Shown here: piece by piece, positions 18,672 to 27,934 of the stretch
How the letters are laid out: every line of letters begins with the position of its first letter
Position numbering within the stretch: position 1 is the stretch's first letter
DNA from: CAVVUF01 sp963751425
GTDB taxonomy: Bacteria > Chloroflexota > Anaerolineae > Anaerolineales > UBA4823
Reading direction: 5' to 3'
Assembly (NCBI GenBank): GCA_963751425.1
Contig: CAVVUF010000002.1
Span: forward strand, 434,001-498,000
Length of the DNA stretch: 64,000 nt
The notes under the pieces: model-generated
Seen by the model: the letters and a program-made list of their open reading frames with translations, nothing else
Told to the model about the DNA's origin: nothing
Databases searched by the model: none
Program-made: the position numbers and the translations under genes

Positions 18672-18717
18672 CTATTCCATTGCTTCTATTCGTACATGGA
18701 CCTTTCCAGGAGGAACG

Positions 18718-20367
18718 ATGAGCATTCATAAGCTGGCCGGAAAAACCGCACCTTATTCACGTCTGATCAATGTCCCACGCTTAGTCTCTGCTTATTATTT
18801 ATATCAGCCCGACCCAGGCAACCCGGGTCAGCGGGTGGCTTTTGGCACCTCAGGGCATCGTGGCACCTCCTTGGGCAGCAGCTTCAATGAGGCGCATGTC
18901 CTGGCGGTCTGCCAGGCCATCGCTGAGCTACGCAAGTCTCAAGGGATTACCGGCCCTTTATACCTGGGGATGGATACACATGCCCTTTCAGAGCCAGCCC
19001 TGTATTCTGCCATTGAGGTATTTGCGGCGAACGGTGTGGAGACTTACATCCAGAAATATTTCGGTTATACCCCCACCCCGGTCATTTCCCATGCTATTTT
19101 GACTTTTAACCGCGGGAAAACCGCTGGACTGGCAGACGGTGTGGTGATTACTCCCTCTCACAATCCACCAAGCGACGGAGGCATTAAATATAACCCCCCC
19201 TCCGGCGGTCCCGCCGACACGCAGACAACCAGGGTCATCCAGGATCGCGCCAATGAGATCATCCAGAATGGTCTCAAGGAAGTAAAGCGCATTCCCTTCG
19301 ATCGGGCCTTGAAAGCCTCCACCACCCATCAGATGGATTATGTCACGCCTTATGTAGATGATTTGCAGAACAGCATCAATCTTCAAAAGATTGCCGAGGC
19401 AGGTTTGAAGATCGGCGTGGACCCGATGGGCGGTGCAGGGGTTGGGTTTTGGGAGCCAATTGCCGAGAAATATGGGCTGAAAATTGAGGTGGTGAACAAG
19501 CGGGTTGACCCGACCTTTTCGTTTATGACCCTGGACCATGATGGCAAGATTCGCATGGATTGTTCCTCGCCTTATGCCATGGCCAGCCTGGTCAGGCTGA
19601 AAGATCAGTTTGATATCTCTTTTGGGAACGATCCTGATTTTGACCGGCATGGCATCGTCACCCGCAGTGTTGGGCTGATGAACCCTAACCATTTCCTGGC
19701 TGTGGCAATCTGGTACCTGTTCCAACACCGGCCTGACTGGGGTAAGAATGTAGCGGTTGGAAAGACGTTGGTCTCCAGCTCGATGATCGACCGAGTGGCG
19801 GCTCACCTGGGTCGCAAGCTCTGCGAAGTTCCGGTTGGGTTCAAGTGGTTCGTCGATGGGCTGCTGGATGGCTCCTTCGGCTTTGGCGGTGAAGAGAGTG
19901 CTGGGGCATCCTTCCTGCGCGAGAATGGCACGGTCTGGACCACGGACAAGGATGGCATCTTACTCGATTTGCTGGCTGCCGAGATCCTGGCAGCAACCGG
20001 GCGTGACCCGGGCGAGCATTATCACAGCCTGGAGGAGCAGTTTGGGAAAGCCTGGTATGCGCGCATCGATGCTCCCGCCAACCCGGCTGAAAAAACCCTC
20101 CTGGCGAAGCTATCTCCCGAGCAGGTGAAGGCTCAAGAGCTGGCCGGTGAACCCATCACTGCCATCCTGACCCGTGCTCCTTACAACCAGGCCCCCCTGG
20201 GCGGATTGAAGGTTGAGACGGCGAACGGCTGGTTTGCCGCCCGGCCCTCCGGCACAGAAAATGTGTATAAAATCTACGCCGAGAGCTTCAACAGTGAGGA
20301 TCATTTGAAGCTGATTCAAACCGAAGCGCAGAGCATTGTGAGCGCGGCGATAATCCCGGCTGTTTGA
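18718..20367 (+). CDS. pgm: Phosphoglucomutase, alpha-D-glucose-specific
   Basis: 549 residues, the usual length for bacterial Pgm (about 546). The start is the ATG at 18718, directly after AGGAGG. It interconverts glucose 1-phosphate and glucose 6-phosphate in the cytoplasm. Diagnostic motifs: the phosphoserine loop TPSHNPPSDGG (about residue 144), the metal loop DPDFDRHG (about 305), the sugar loop GEESAG and the phosphate-binding RPSGTEN near the C-terminus. The unknown gene at 20378 follows after 10 bases and is likely co-transcribed. Confidence 0.95.
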   Translation: MSIHKLAGKTAPYSRLINVPRLVSAYYLYQPDPGNPGQRVAFGTSGHRGTSLGSSFNEAHVLAVCQAIAELRKSQGITGPLYLGMDTHALSEPALYSAIEVFAANGVETYIQKYFGYTPTPVISHAILTFNRGKTAGLADGVVITPSHNPPSDGGIKYNPPSGGPADTQTTRVIQDRANEIIQNGLKEVKRIPFDRALKASTTHQMDYVTPYVDDLQNSINLQKIAEAGLKIGVDPMGGAGVGFWEPIAEKYGLKIEVVNKRVDPTFSFMTLDHDGKIRMDCSSPYAMASLVRLKDQFDISFGNDPDFDRHGIVTRSVGLMNPNHFLAVAIWYLFQHRPDWGKNVAVGKTLVSSSMIDRVAAHLGRKLCEVPVGFKWFVDGLLDGSFGFGGEESAGASFLRENGTVWTTDKDGILLDLLAAEILAATGRDPGEHYHSLEEQFGKAWYARIDAPANPAEKTLLAKLSPEQVKAQELAGEPITAILTRAPYNQAPLGGLKVETANGWFAARPSGTENVYKIYAESFNSEDHLKLIQTEAQSIVSAAIIPAV

Positions 20368-20377
20368 GCAGGTTTCA

Positions 20378-21583
20378 ATGGATTATCAAGATTATGCCGG
20401 TTTCTATTATATGTTCGGGTTTCAAATGAACGTTCTGGAGGTGGAAGGTCGGTTGGCTGCTGCGGTGCCGTATGTCCCAGCAGGGTTTGAGATCTACCTG
20501 GAACCTCTTACGCCGCAGGAAAACGGGGGTGATCACTTTAGAATGCAGGGTGGGCCGCTGGATGGCTCGCTGGCAGAGTTCTTGCGCGGGGAGGATGGAT
20601 CAGTCCGGGCTATCCGAGTTGAACAGTTCGAACTGACCCGATTGACCCCTGATCAGGCAGCCGGGCTGTCGATGGTGAAGCGGTTGATCGCTCCACCCCT
20701 CAGGTTAACTCCAGAAAAACAAGCTGCCTTCCAGTCCCTGCTGGATGAAACCCTGGCCCGTTCGGTTGGGGGAGCGTTTGATTACATTCTACCTTACCCA
20801 AAGTACGAGTTTGTGCAGTATGCCATGGCCCAGGAAGTCTATATTTTCCACGGCTCCAACAACCGAACGATTGATGTTTTTATCCCCACGCGCACCTCTG
20901 TTGAGCTGTATGACCGGCGTGGGATTGGCAACCAGCAAGCGGTCTACGGTACGCACGACGGTTTATGGTCCATGTTCTTTGCCGTGGTCGACCGTGCCCG
21001 GCTGCGCGGCAGCATTCGCAACGGGGTGATGTACTTTCACAACCAGTCTGGAGAACGACTGGCAATCTATAACTTTTCGATCAACCAGGAGCAGCTGCAT
21101 GAGAAACCCTGGACTGCGGGTGCGCTGTACTTTCTGCCGCGCTCCTTGTTTGAGCGTCAGATGCTGAGCGAACATGCGTACGCCAATGAGTGGACCTGCC
21201 CGAATGAAGTCAGGCCGCTTGCCCGGCTGGATGTTGATCCTGAAGATTTCCCATTTTTAGACCAGGTCAGCGGGCATGACGATGGGCTTCTTCTCCGGAA
21301 CGAAACCCTTGCTGAGACCATCCGTCTCGCCGCCCTTGCCGCCAGCCTCGAGGGGCCATGCTTTACTGTCACGCTTCCTACCAGCCCAGAAATGGCGCAA
21401 ACCCTGACCGAATGGATCGAAATCCAGAAGTCGCTGATCCCCACCGCCCAGATCTCGGTGGCGGAGGTGGCAGCCGGTCTTGAGATGACCCTTAACAACC
21501 TGCCGCCTGCCTACCAGCAAGCCTTTGGTGTGTCTTATCGCAAGCTTCTGGGAGGTGATGATCCACGCCCCTCAGCTCGATAA
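20378..21583 (+). CDS. Unknown protein downstream of pgm
   Basis: 401 residues, soluble, no signal or membrane segment. I do not recognise the family. The central part (about 145-240) contains EVYIFHGSNN, VFIPTRTSVELYD, AVYGTHDGLWSMFFAVVDRARL and later LYFLPRSLF. This order (HGS, then a T.D.....FA element) recalls ADP-ribosyltransferase-like folds, but this is only a hunch. The N-terminal 140 residues have no clear match. The 10-base spacing to pgm suggests one operon, so a sugar-phosphate link is possible. Confidence 0.7.
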   Translation: MDYQDYAGFYYMFGFQMNVLEVEGRLAAAVPYVPAGFEIYLEPLTPQENGGDHFRMQGGPLDGSLAEFLRGEDGSVRAIRVEQFELTRLTPDQAAGLSMVKRLIAPPLRLTPEKQAAFQSLLDETLARSVGGAFDYILPYPKYEFVQYAMAQEVYIFHGSNNRTIDVFIPTRTSVELYDRRGIGNQQAVYGTHDGLWSMFFAVVDRARLRGSIRNGVMYFHNQSGERLAIYNFSINQEQLHEKPWTAGALYFLPRSLFERQMLSEHAYANEWTCPNEVRPLARLDVDPEDFPFLDQVSGHDDGLLLRNETLAETIRLAALAASLEGPCFTVTLPTSPEMAQTLTEWIEIQKSLIPTAQISVAEVAAGLEMTLNNLPPAYQQAFGVSYRKLLGGDDPRPSAR

Positions 21584-21670
21584 GCCGATCCGCTCATACG
21601 GCACCTGGGATTTCATCCTGTGCAGCCATGTTTTCACCTGGCAATTCGCATCAAATCGTAGAGAGTAGGG

Positions 21671-22733
21671 TTAGCGGGGCGGATTGCTGGTTGGCGTGGG
21701 GGGCATACCGGCATAGGTAAGCTCGATGCCGTGCTCGGCAAAACGCTGGCAAATTTCCAGGTTGATCGCGTGGCGAGCGTCTCTGTGAATTTGAAAGTCA
21801 GGGACTTCCACAAAGTAGGCGCACTCAAACACCAGTGCCGTGGCGCCAAATTCTTTAAAATACGCCTGGCTGAAAGCCACCTTTTCTTGGGTTTCGACAC
21901 ATTCTTGAAGGATTTTGGGGATGGAAGCAAGCTTCTCAGCGGGAGTTCTGGTAAGACACATTGATATTAAAGGCCACCCGGCGGCGCTGCAAGCGTTGAA
22001 AGTTATGCAGGCGGCTGGACAGCAAATCTGAGTTTGAAAAGATCAGCTGCTCGCCGGAAACACTGCGCACACGCGTGCTTTTCAAACCGATGGATTCGAC
22101 CGTCCCACGCAGGTCATCCACGGCGATGTCGTCACCGAGCACGAAGGGTTTATCCATGGAGATCGAGATGGAGGAAAACAAGTCGCTGAGGATGTTTTGC
22201 ACCGCCAGGGCGACGGCTATCCCACCCACACCGAGGGCTGCGATGAGGGCATTCAGATCCATTTGGGTGATGTTTTGCAGGATGATCAGCACCGCCAGGC
22301 TCCACAGCGTGATCTTGGCGAGCAGACTGACGGCTCCCATGGTCGTGGCGTTAACCGCTTCTTGTCCAGGCGTGGCCTTCACGCGCTGCCTGACCCAAAA
22401 GTCGATAGCAGCCAAAGCCCAAAAGACAAATTGGAGCACAAATGCAATCACAGCCATTACTTCCAAAAAGCGGGAGACTGCAGGTGGGAGAATTAGGGAC
22501 CGCGAGGCTAGAAAGAGCGCCAGCAGTAACAAAAAGATCACGTTGGTGCGCTTCACCAGGCTTTCGAGCAGCTCGGTCGCAGGCAGGCTTTGATCCCGCC
22601 TGGTGTGGATCAGGCGCAGCAATATGGCGCGCCCCAGTATGCCGATGATGAAATAAGCTAATAAAAAGATTATCAGAGCTAACAACCAGGACTCGAGTGA
22701 ATTGCCTAGAAAGATTTGCGATAAGTCTTCCAT
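21671..22733 (-). CDS. MscS-family mechanosensitive channel, frameshifted
   Basis: The start ATG at 22733 has GGAGG upstream. The N-terminal part has four to five membrane helices, the MscS pore helix region (NALIAALGVGGIAVALAVQNILSDLFSSI) and the beta domain (VLGDDIAVDDLRGTVESIGLKSTRVRS). At about 21946-21947 one extra base ends the frame after NVSYQ. Removing it continues as TPAEKLASIPKI, a typical MscS C-terminal alpha/beta domain, to 21671. The full protein would be about 350 residues. It acts as an osmotic safety valve. The indel is probably a sequence error. Confidence 0.85.
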
Positions 22734-22783
22734 GTGCTGTCCTCCGGTGTTTACTTATTATAATTTTAGCACAAGCTATTCTT

Positions 22784-24043
22784 CTACAAATGGGTCCGAA
22801 CACTCTCTGATGAGATTTTTGGCATCCAAACTGCCATCAAGAACGCCGCGATCAGCGCTAAAGTTCCCCCCAATAAGAACGGCGCCGAGGGGCCAAATCC
22901 TTCCCAGGCTCCCGCGCCTTGCCAGAGCAACCCTGCAATAAATGAAGCCGGAAAAGCCAAAAAGCCGATGATTGCATTGTAAGTCCCATAGGCTGTGCCG
23001 CGCAGGTGCTCAGGCACCAGGTCAGCGACCAGCGCGTTGGCGGTGCCATAAGCCATGCCGTAATACAACCCATACACCACATATAAAGCCCACACCTGCC
23101 AGGCAGCCTGTGCGAATGCAAACCCCAGGTAAATCACGGCATACACCAGCCAGCCGCCGATGATCAATCGCCGGCGGCCGACCCGGTCAGAAAGCGAGCC
23201 GGCTGGGGTCGACACCAGCGCATAGATCAGGTTGAACATTACCAGCATAATGAGGATGCCGGTAACGGAGATACCCAGGTTCTGAGCGCGCAGCACCAGG
23301 AAGGCATCCGAAGAGTTGCCCAGGGTAAAGATGCCAACAATGAGCAGAAAAGCCATAAAAGGCTTTCCCATGCCGCGCAGGGAAAACTTGGGAGGGAGGC
23401 GCTGCCCCTTGACTGGGACGTCTTTGGCTCCCAAAGCCAGGGAGAGGACTGCCAGGAAAGCCGGCAGCAGGCTGATCAAAACGACCGTTTGGAAAGTGGA
23501 TTTCGATAGATCCAGCGTATTTTTCTGGGCCAGCCAAACCACAAGCACTGCAATGAGGATCCCGAGCATAGCGCCGGCGGTGTCCATGGTCCGGTGAAAG
23601 CCAAAGGCCAGCCCCCGGGTTTCCTTCGTCACCGAATCTGCCACCAGGGCATCCCTCGGCGCCGTGCGGATGCCCTTCCCCACCCGATCGGCCCAGCGTA
23701 CGGCAAAAATGACTTCCCAGGTATTGGCAAAATAGAAAAAGGGCTTGGTAATTGCCGAAAGTCCATACCCGGCCACGGCCAGCCATTTTCGCCCTCCCAT
23801 TTTATCGGAGAGCCACCCCGAGAAAAGCTTCAAGATGCTGGCGGTCGCCTCGGCAAAGCCTTCGATCAAACCGATAATGCTGGTTTGCACACCCAAGACA
23901 TTTGCCAGGAACAAGGGTAAGATGTTAAGCACCATTTCGCTGGAAATATCCATGAAAAAGCTGGTCAACCCAACCGCCCAAACGTTGCGAGGCAATTGCT
24001 TGATGGTTGGGCGTTCAGTTGAAGGTGGGGTTGTTTCTACCAT
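22784..24043 (-). CDS. Major facilitator superfamily transporter
   Basis: About 419 residues with 12 predicted helices. The ATG at 24043 is preferred (AAGGA 5 bases upstream) over a longer frame to 24145. The first intracellular loop carries the MFS signature region (FSGWLSDKMGGRKWLAV), and its mirror appears in the second half (AGSLSDRVGRRRLIIGG). WADRVGKGIRTAPRDALVAD is typical of a widespread MFS subgroup of unknown substrate. It may be an exporter. Confidence 0.87.
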   Translation of the reverse strand: MVETTPPSTERPTIKQLPRNVWAVGLTSFFMDISSEMVLNILPLFLANVLGVQTSIIGLIEGFAEATASILKLFSGWLSDKMGGRKWLAVAGYGLSAITKPFFYFANTWEVIFAVRWADRVGKGIRTAPRDALVADSVTKETRGLAFGFHRTMDTAGAMLGILIAVLVVWLAQKNTLDLSKSTFQTVVLISLLPAFLAVLSLALGAKDVPVKGQRLPPKFSLRGMGKPFMAFLLIVGIFTLGNSSDAFLVLRAQNLGISVTGILIMLVMFNLIYALVSTPAGSLSDRVGRRRLIIGGWLVYAVIYLGFAFAQAAWQVWALYVVYGLYYGMAYGTANALVADLVPEHLRGTAYGTYNAIIGFLAFPASFIAGLLWQGAGAWEGFGPSAPFLLGGTLALIAAFLMAVWMPKISSESVRTHL

Positions 24044-24181
24044 CGTTTTCCTTAACGATTCGCGAGATGTGTTCAGATCGGCGCCTTCGATCCACAGCAG
24101 TCCGGTCGTGGTTGTGTGTGACCCTGTGAGCGGGATGTAAATCAACAGGTATTGTACTCCGAATTGAGAATCGCCTAAAGA

Positions 24182-24209
24182 AGATCGCTCAGCAGAAACT
24201 GAGCGATCT
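24182..24209 (-). terminator. Terminator of the DUF1269-like gene
   Basis: A perfect 11-bp stem (AGATCGCTCAG / CTGAGCGATCT) with a 6-base loop lies 140 bases past the minus-strand gene ending at 24351. On the minus strand it is followed by TCTTT. A second weaker hairpin (AGTGGGT/ACCCACT) sits at 24312-24334, close to the stop. Confidence 0.6.
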
Positions 24210-24350
24210 CGGTAGCAGGCTTCTAATAATTAAGCAGGCTAACCGCCAGAAGGATTAAATCTGAAAGGATTGGCAGCTAGATTGCCTTGGTAAGTCCTAC
24301 AAAGTGGATTGAGTGGGTGAGGGATCCACCCACTAAGCTAATAGTCCTTT

Positions 24351-24827
24351 TTACTTGAGAGCATCTTTCAGCGTGTTGAGGCCATCGGTGTCCAGGGTAG
24401 TCTGCAAGACCGTGCCCTTGAAAGGCTCAAAGGTAGCCCTGACTGCCGCCGGGTTGCCGCTTCCAATCACAAAGAGCGCCGAATTCCCGGGTTTCAAGGC
24501 TTCGGTGACATCCTGTACGAATTTCTTGTCCACGCCCAGGTTTAGAGACTTACCAATCAGGGCACCGGCCGCCACTCCAGCCACCAGCCCGGCCACGGGA
24601 AAGAACAGGCCGGTTAGCAAAACCCCAAGCACGCCGCCGCCAAAGGCACCCCATTTGGTTCCTGAAGAAGCCTGATTTTTAACGTCTACTTTTCCGGATT
24701 CATCCTTGACGATGACTGCAGCATCCTCAATTTTTACATTTCCTTGGCTCTGCTGTTTCTTGAGCGCTGCTAAAACTTGCCCGGCTTGCTCCATATCATC
24801 AAAGCTCACGACAATTAATTGGGACAT
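24351..24827 (-). CDS. DUF1269-like glycine-zipper membrane protein
   Basis: 158 residues. An N-terminal ferredoxin-like half (LIVVSFDDMEQAGQVLAALK) is followed by a glycine/alanine-rich hydrophobic hairpin (about 60-92: GAFGGGVLGVLLTGLF and GLVAGVAAGALIG) and a C-terminal half ending in LDTDGLNTLKDAL. This matches the DUF1269 layout; the function is unknown. It lies 30 bases after the small membrane protein at 24858 and may share its transcript. Confidence 0.78.
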   Translation of the reverse strand: MSQLIVVSFDDMEQAGQVLAALKKQQSQGNVKIEDAAVIVKDESGKVDVKNQASSGTKWGAFGGGVLGVLLTGLFFPVAGLVAGVAAGALIGKSLNLGVDKKFVQDVTEALKPGNSALFVIGSGNPAAVRATFEPFKGTVLQTTLDTDGLNTLKDALK

Positions 24828-24857
24828 TTAATTTCTCCTTATTTTTTTACTTAAAGG

Positions 24858-25253
24858 TTATTCTGCATCTGTATCGAATTGGGCTTTGACACCGGGGAGC
24901 ATGACATAGATCAGGATCAGCGCATTAAGGATGAAGCTGACGCTGACATCCGACCAATCCGTAGATGCTCCCAACATGACGGTGAAGTCCAGGATCAGGT
25001 TGAAGGTGGTGATCACTGCCAGGAAAATCCAGGCTTCTTTGTCGACTTTCCAGAGCATCTGGGCTACCCACACCCATACCCACACCATCAAAGCCCACAT
25101 CATGAATGACCAGAGGCTGAAGGAATGCACGGAAAATCTCCCGATCATATAGGGGAAAATACCCAGGGCTTGCAGGGCATGGATACCTGCCAGGACGGCT
25201 GCCACACCGGCCAGGATTGCTAAAACGGTTACTCCAAAGGGACGTTTTTTCAT
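24858..25253 (-). CDS. Small four-helix membrane protein
   Basis: 131 residues from the ATG at 25253, which has GAGGAG 6 bases upstream. There are four hydrophobic segments (about 6-28, 40-62, 70-88, 98-118), one unusually rich in tryptophan (MVWVWVWVAQMLW). No function is recognised. It precedes the DUF1269-like gene and both may be envelope or stress proteins. Confidence 0.68.
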   Translation of the reverse strand: MKKRPFGVTVLAILAGVAAVLAGIHALQALGIFPYMIGRFSVHSFSLWSFMMWALMVWVWVWVAQMLWKVDKEAWIFLAVITTFNLILDFTVMLGASTDWSDVSVSFILNALILIYVMLPGVKAQFDTDAE

Positions 25254-25376
25254 GTTTTTCTCCTCATTTGATTTGATTTTTGTACTCAAATTATACTAGT
25301 AATCGTCGAAAATCGACTATGGTGCATAATGCCTGGGTGCACAGAAATCGAATCTGTCGTGCTGGCATGTGGACGC

Positions 25377-26051
25377 TTATGAACCAGCTCCTTTGGTGAG
25401 GTAATCCTCGATGCTGGGCGAATGACCATCCCACCCATCCGCATCACGCACGGTTTGGATGGCTTTTTTTACATTGGATGAAACCTTGTAAAAATTCTGC
25501 CTGCGCTGGCTCATGGGGATGCTGTCGATGCGCTTCTGCAGCGATACCATGCCGGCCAGGAACAAGGGATAAGCCTCAATCTTTGCCAGGCGCGAATACA
25601 GCTCATCTTCATGACCGGGCAGCCTGGCTTGTTGCCCGGCGAGTAAATCCATGAGCTCATCAGCAATCACCCCGCCCGCCATACTTGCGCTATCTTGCAG
25701 CTTAAAGATCGGGGCGCTCGAGGTGAGCTGGCAGACCAGGTTATCCATCTCGACCGCTGTCTGTAAGACGCCGCCAAAAGAGAAAGCCCGCAGATGCTCA
25801 CCCTTATAGGTTTCCAGGGTGAGCTGGCCCAGGCACACGTGAAAGGTTTCCACCGGCGCCAGCTCGTGGCGCGACACCTGCGTTTGATGATAGTACCGGC
25901 CGTCGAAGGTGGGGATGTGCAGCGTTTTTACATCAAAGAGCCGCTGAGTTGGTTTCCCGGAGATCAAAACTTTGAGGCCAGCATACCCCAATTCAGGTGA
26001 ATATTTTGAGGGTTCGAGAATGTAACCGAAAGAGGCCAGCTTCGTATCCAT
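25377..26051 (-). CDS. Hypothetical soluble protein
   Basis: About 224 residues from the ATG at 26051 (AGGATAGG upstream). A longer frame to 26264 runs into the Bax-inhibitor gene and starts with an implausible sequence. Features include HIPTFDGRYYHQTQVSRHELAP and a C-terminal helix-rich part. No family recognised. It lies about 50 bases after the Bax-inhibitor gene and could be cotranscribed. Confidence 0.6.
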   Translation of the reverse strand: MDTKLASFGYILEPSKYSPELGYAGLKVLISGKPTQRLFDVKTLHIPTFDGRYYHQTQVSRHELAPVETFHVCLGQLTLETYKGEHLRAFSFGGVLQTAVEMDNLVCQLTSSAPIFKLQDSASMAGGVIADELMDLLAGQQARLPGHEDELYSRLAKIEAYPLFLAGMVSLQKRIDSIPMSQRRQNFYKVSSNVKKAIQTVRDADGWDGHSPSIEDYLTKGAGS

Positions 26052-26103
26052 GCTGCAACCTATCCTTTCAATAATGCCACACTTCGGTGATTTGCTGACA
26101 CAA

Positions 26104-26794
26104 TTATCTGCGGGAGGTGCGCAGCAGCAGCAGGAACAGGTTGATAAAGTCCAGATAGAGCGCCAGCGCGCCGATAACCACCATCCCGCCCATCCCCTGT
26201 TTCCCTTCCATATCAGAAGCGATCTGTTTGAGGCGATTGGTGTCCCAAACCGTGAGCCCTGCAAAGAGCATGATACCCGTAAAATTCATCACCTGGTTCA
26301 GCCCGGGAGAGAATGGGAAGAAAAGCAAGAAAAGCCAGCCAAACAACCAGCCCAACAGAGACAGCATCAAAAATCGGCCCACCCCGCTCATGTCGCCTTT
26401 GATGAATAATCCAACGACGCTGCCAAACAAGAACATCCCGGCGGTCACCCAGAAGGTATAGGCAGATCGTAGTCTGGCTGTAATAGATGAAGATCGCGGA
26501 AAGTGACAGGCCGGTCAAGGCGGAGTAAATCAGGAACAAAAGAAACGCAAATCCCGGCGACATCCGCATCACCGCTGTGCTCAACCATACCACCACGATG
26601 ATTTGGAGCATGAACAGTCCAAATGTGAACCATGGGTAGTAAAGGATGCGCTTCATCAATTCTTCATTGTTGCTCACGGAAGTGGCCACCAGGGCTGTGA
26701 CCGCCATCCCGACTGCCATGACCAGGTAAACGAGGGCCAGGAAGCGGTTGAAACGCACTGCGCTGGTTGCATGAATCGCTTTTGCTTGTGCCAT
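26104..26794 (-). CDS. Bax inhibitor-1 (BI-1/YccA) family membrane protein, frameshifted
   Basis: The ATG at 26794 has AGGAG 5 bases upstream. The two frames together give about 230 residues and seven helices, the usual size. The first frame ends with SAIFIYYSQTTI; one extra base at about 26464 breaks it, and removing it gives AYTFWVTAGMFLFG, matching the family, to 26104 with the closing LALYLDFINLFLLLL. Members form calcium-leak or pH-sensing channels, or interact with FtsH. The indel is probably a sequence error. Confidence 0.88.
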
Positions 26795-26926
26795 AGGAAC
26801 TCCTTCGAAGATTGGGTTGTGTCTGAATGGTTGACGGTGGATGTCGCAGCCGCCGATCAACAATATAACCCCGTCTGAGTTCACCTGTTAGCGACGGGGG
26901 TACGCAGATTCGCCCAATTATACCAA

Positions 26927-27814
26927 TTATTTGAGATTGCCCAATAAAATGCCCCCCAGCGTTGCCAGGAGGCAGCCCGCCAGGGTTAAAGCTGCGGCGC
27001 GCGACCTGGGTTGGGGGTCTTTTAGGAAGAAAATCCCTGCCAGCCCGTTCACGACGATGCCAAGCTGCGAGATGGTGAAGCCGCGCGCCGCGCCGATCTC
27101 CTCCACCAGCAGCAGCATCCCGTAGTTGCCGATGCCCCACAGCAAGCCAGTCGAACTTACCCGTACGTAATCGCTCAGGCGCTCCAGGCGCAGCGGCTGG
27201 CGGGTGAGCGCGGCGAGGCAGGCGCTGCCAACGAAGATGCCGATGGCGAGCGGAAAAGCCGCCACCCATAACGAAGCTTCTGATAGCTTGACCGGGATAT
27301 AATACGTGCCCCACAGCACGCCCGCTCCCAGCGCACTGACCAGGCCAATCCACAAGGAGCGGTTTGTTTGGCTTTGTTTGCCGGTCCCCTTGGCAAAGAT
27401 GATCAGCAATATTCCCAAAAGGATGATCGCCAATGAAACAACCAGCAAGATGAGGGTGAGCTGGTCCGCCGTCATAAATTCATCGAAAATGACTGCCCCC
27501 CAAAAGATGCTGACGATCACATTGATCGGCGCCCAGATCCCATAGGCGCGCGCCATACCAAGCCGGTCCGTAGCCGTGAATGCCAGGAACCCGCTGACCG
27601 CCCATACCAGCCCTCCCAGGAATGGCAGCCAGAACACCTCCCAGGTTAACTCCCCGAATCCCTGGAACAGGTAAACGCCCGTCGCCAGGGCCAGGTTTGC
27701 CACAGCCACGTAAAAGGTTTTGATCTGCTGGTTCTTGAAGGTGATATTTTGCGAAGGGACCAGCCAGAGGCCCCAGGCCAGTACGGTGATGATCGCATAG
27801 AGGATAGCGAGCAT
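26927..27814 (-). CDS. GRP-family (glucose/ribose porter-like) sugar transporter
   Basis: About 295 residues with ten predicted helices. The ATG at 27814 is chosen because it begins the first helix (MLAILYAIITVLAWGLW); no clear ribosome site is seen. It contains two similar halves of the drug/metabolite transporter fold (AYGIWAPINVIVSIFWG; GFTISQLGIVVNGLAGIFFLKD). The pattern resembles GlcU-like porters. Sugar specificity is inferred only. Confidence 0.72.
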   Translation of the reverse strand: MLAILYAIITVLAWGLWLVPSQNITFKNQQIKTFYVAVANLALATGVYLFQGFGELTWEVFWLPFLGGLVWAVSGFLAFTATDRLGMARAYGIWAPINVIVSIFWGAVIFDEFMTADQLTLILLVVSLAIILLGILLIIFAKGTGKQSQTNRSLWIGLVSALGAGVLWGTYYIPVKLSEASLWVAAFPLAIGIFVGSACLAALTRQPLRLERLSDYVRVSSTGLLWGIGNYGMLLLVEEIGAARGFTISQLGIVVNGLAGIFFLKDPQPRSRAAALTLAGCLLATLGGILLGNLK

Positions 27815-27853
27815 GGGTTGAGTATAGCATGGATGCTCAACTCCCATATCTAA

Positions 27854-27893
27854 AATGAGGCCCAAGAAGTGACTTCACCACTCCGGCCTCATT
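27854..27893 (-). terminator. Terminator of the DEAD-box helicase gene
   Basis: AATGAGGCC (27854-27862) pairs perfectly with GGCCTCATT (27885-27893). It lies 40 bases past the helicase stop on the minus strand and is followed there by TTTAG. The 22-base loop could fold further (GTGACTTCAC). Confidence 0.6.
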
Positions 27894-27934
27894 CTAAGGC
27901 GTTCTACCGCAATTTCTCGCCGCTTATACCGCTG

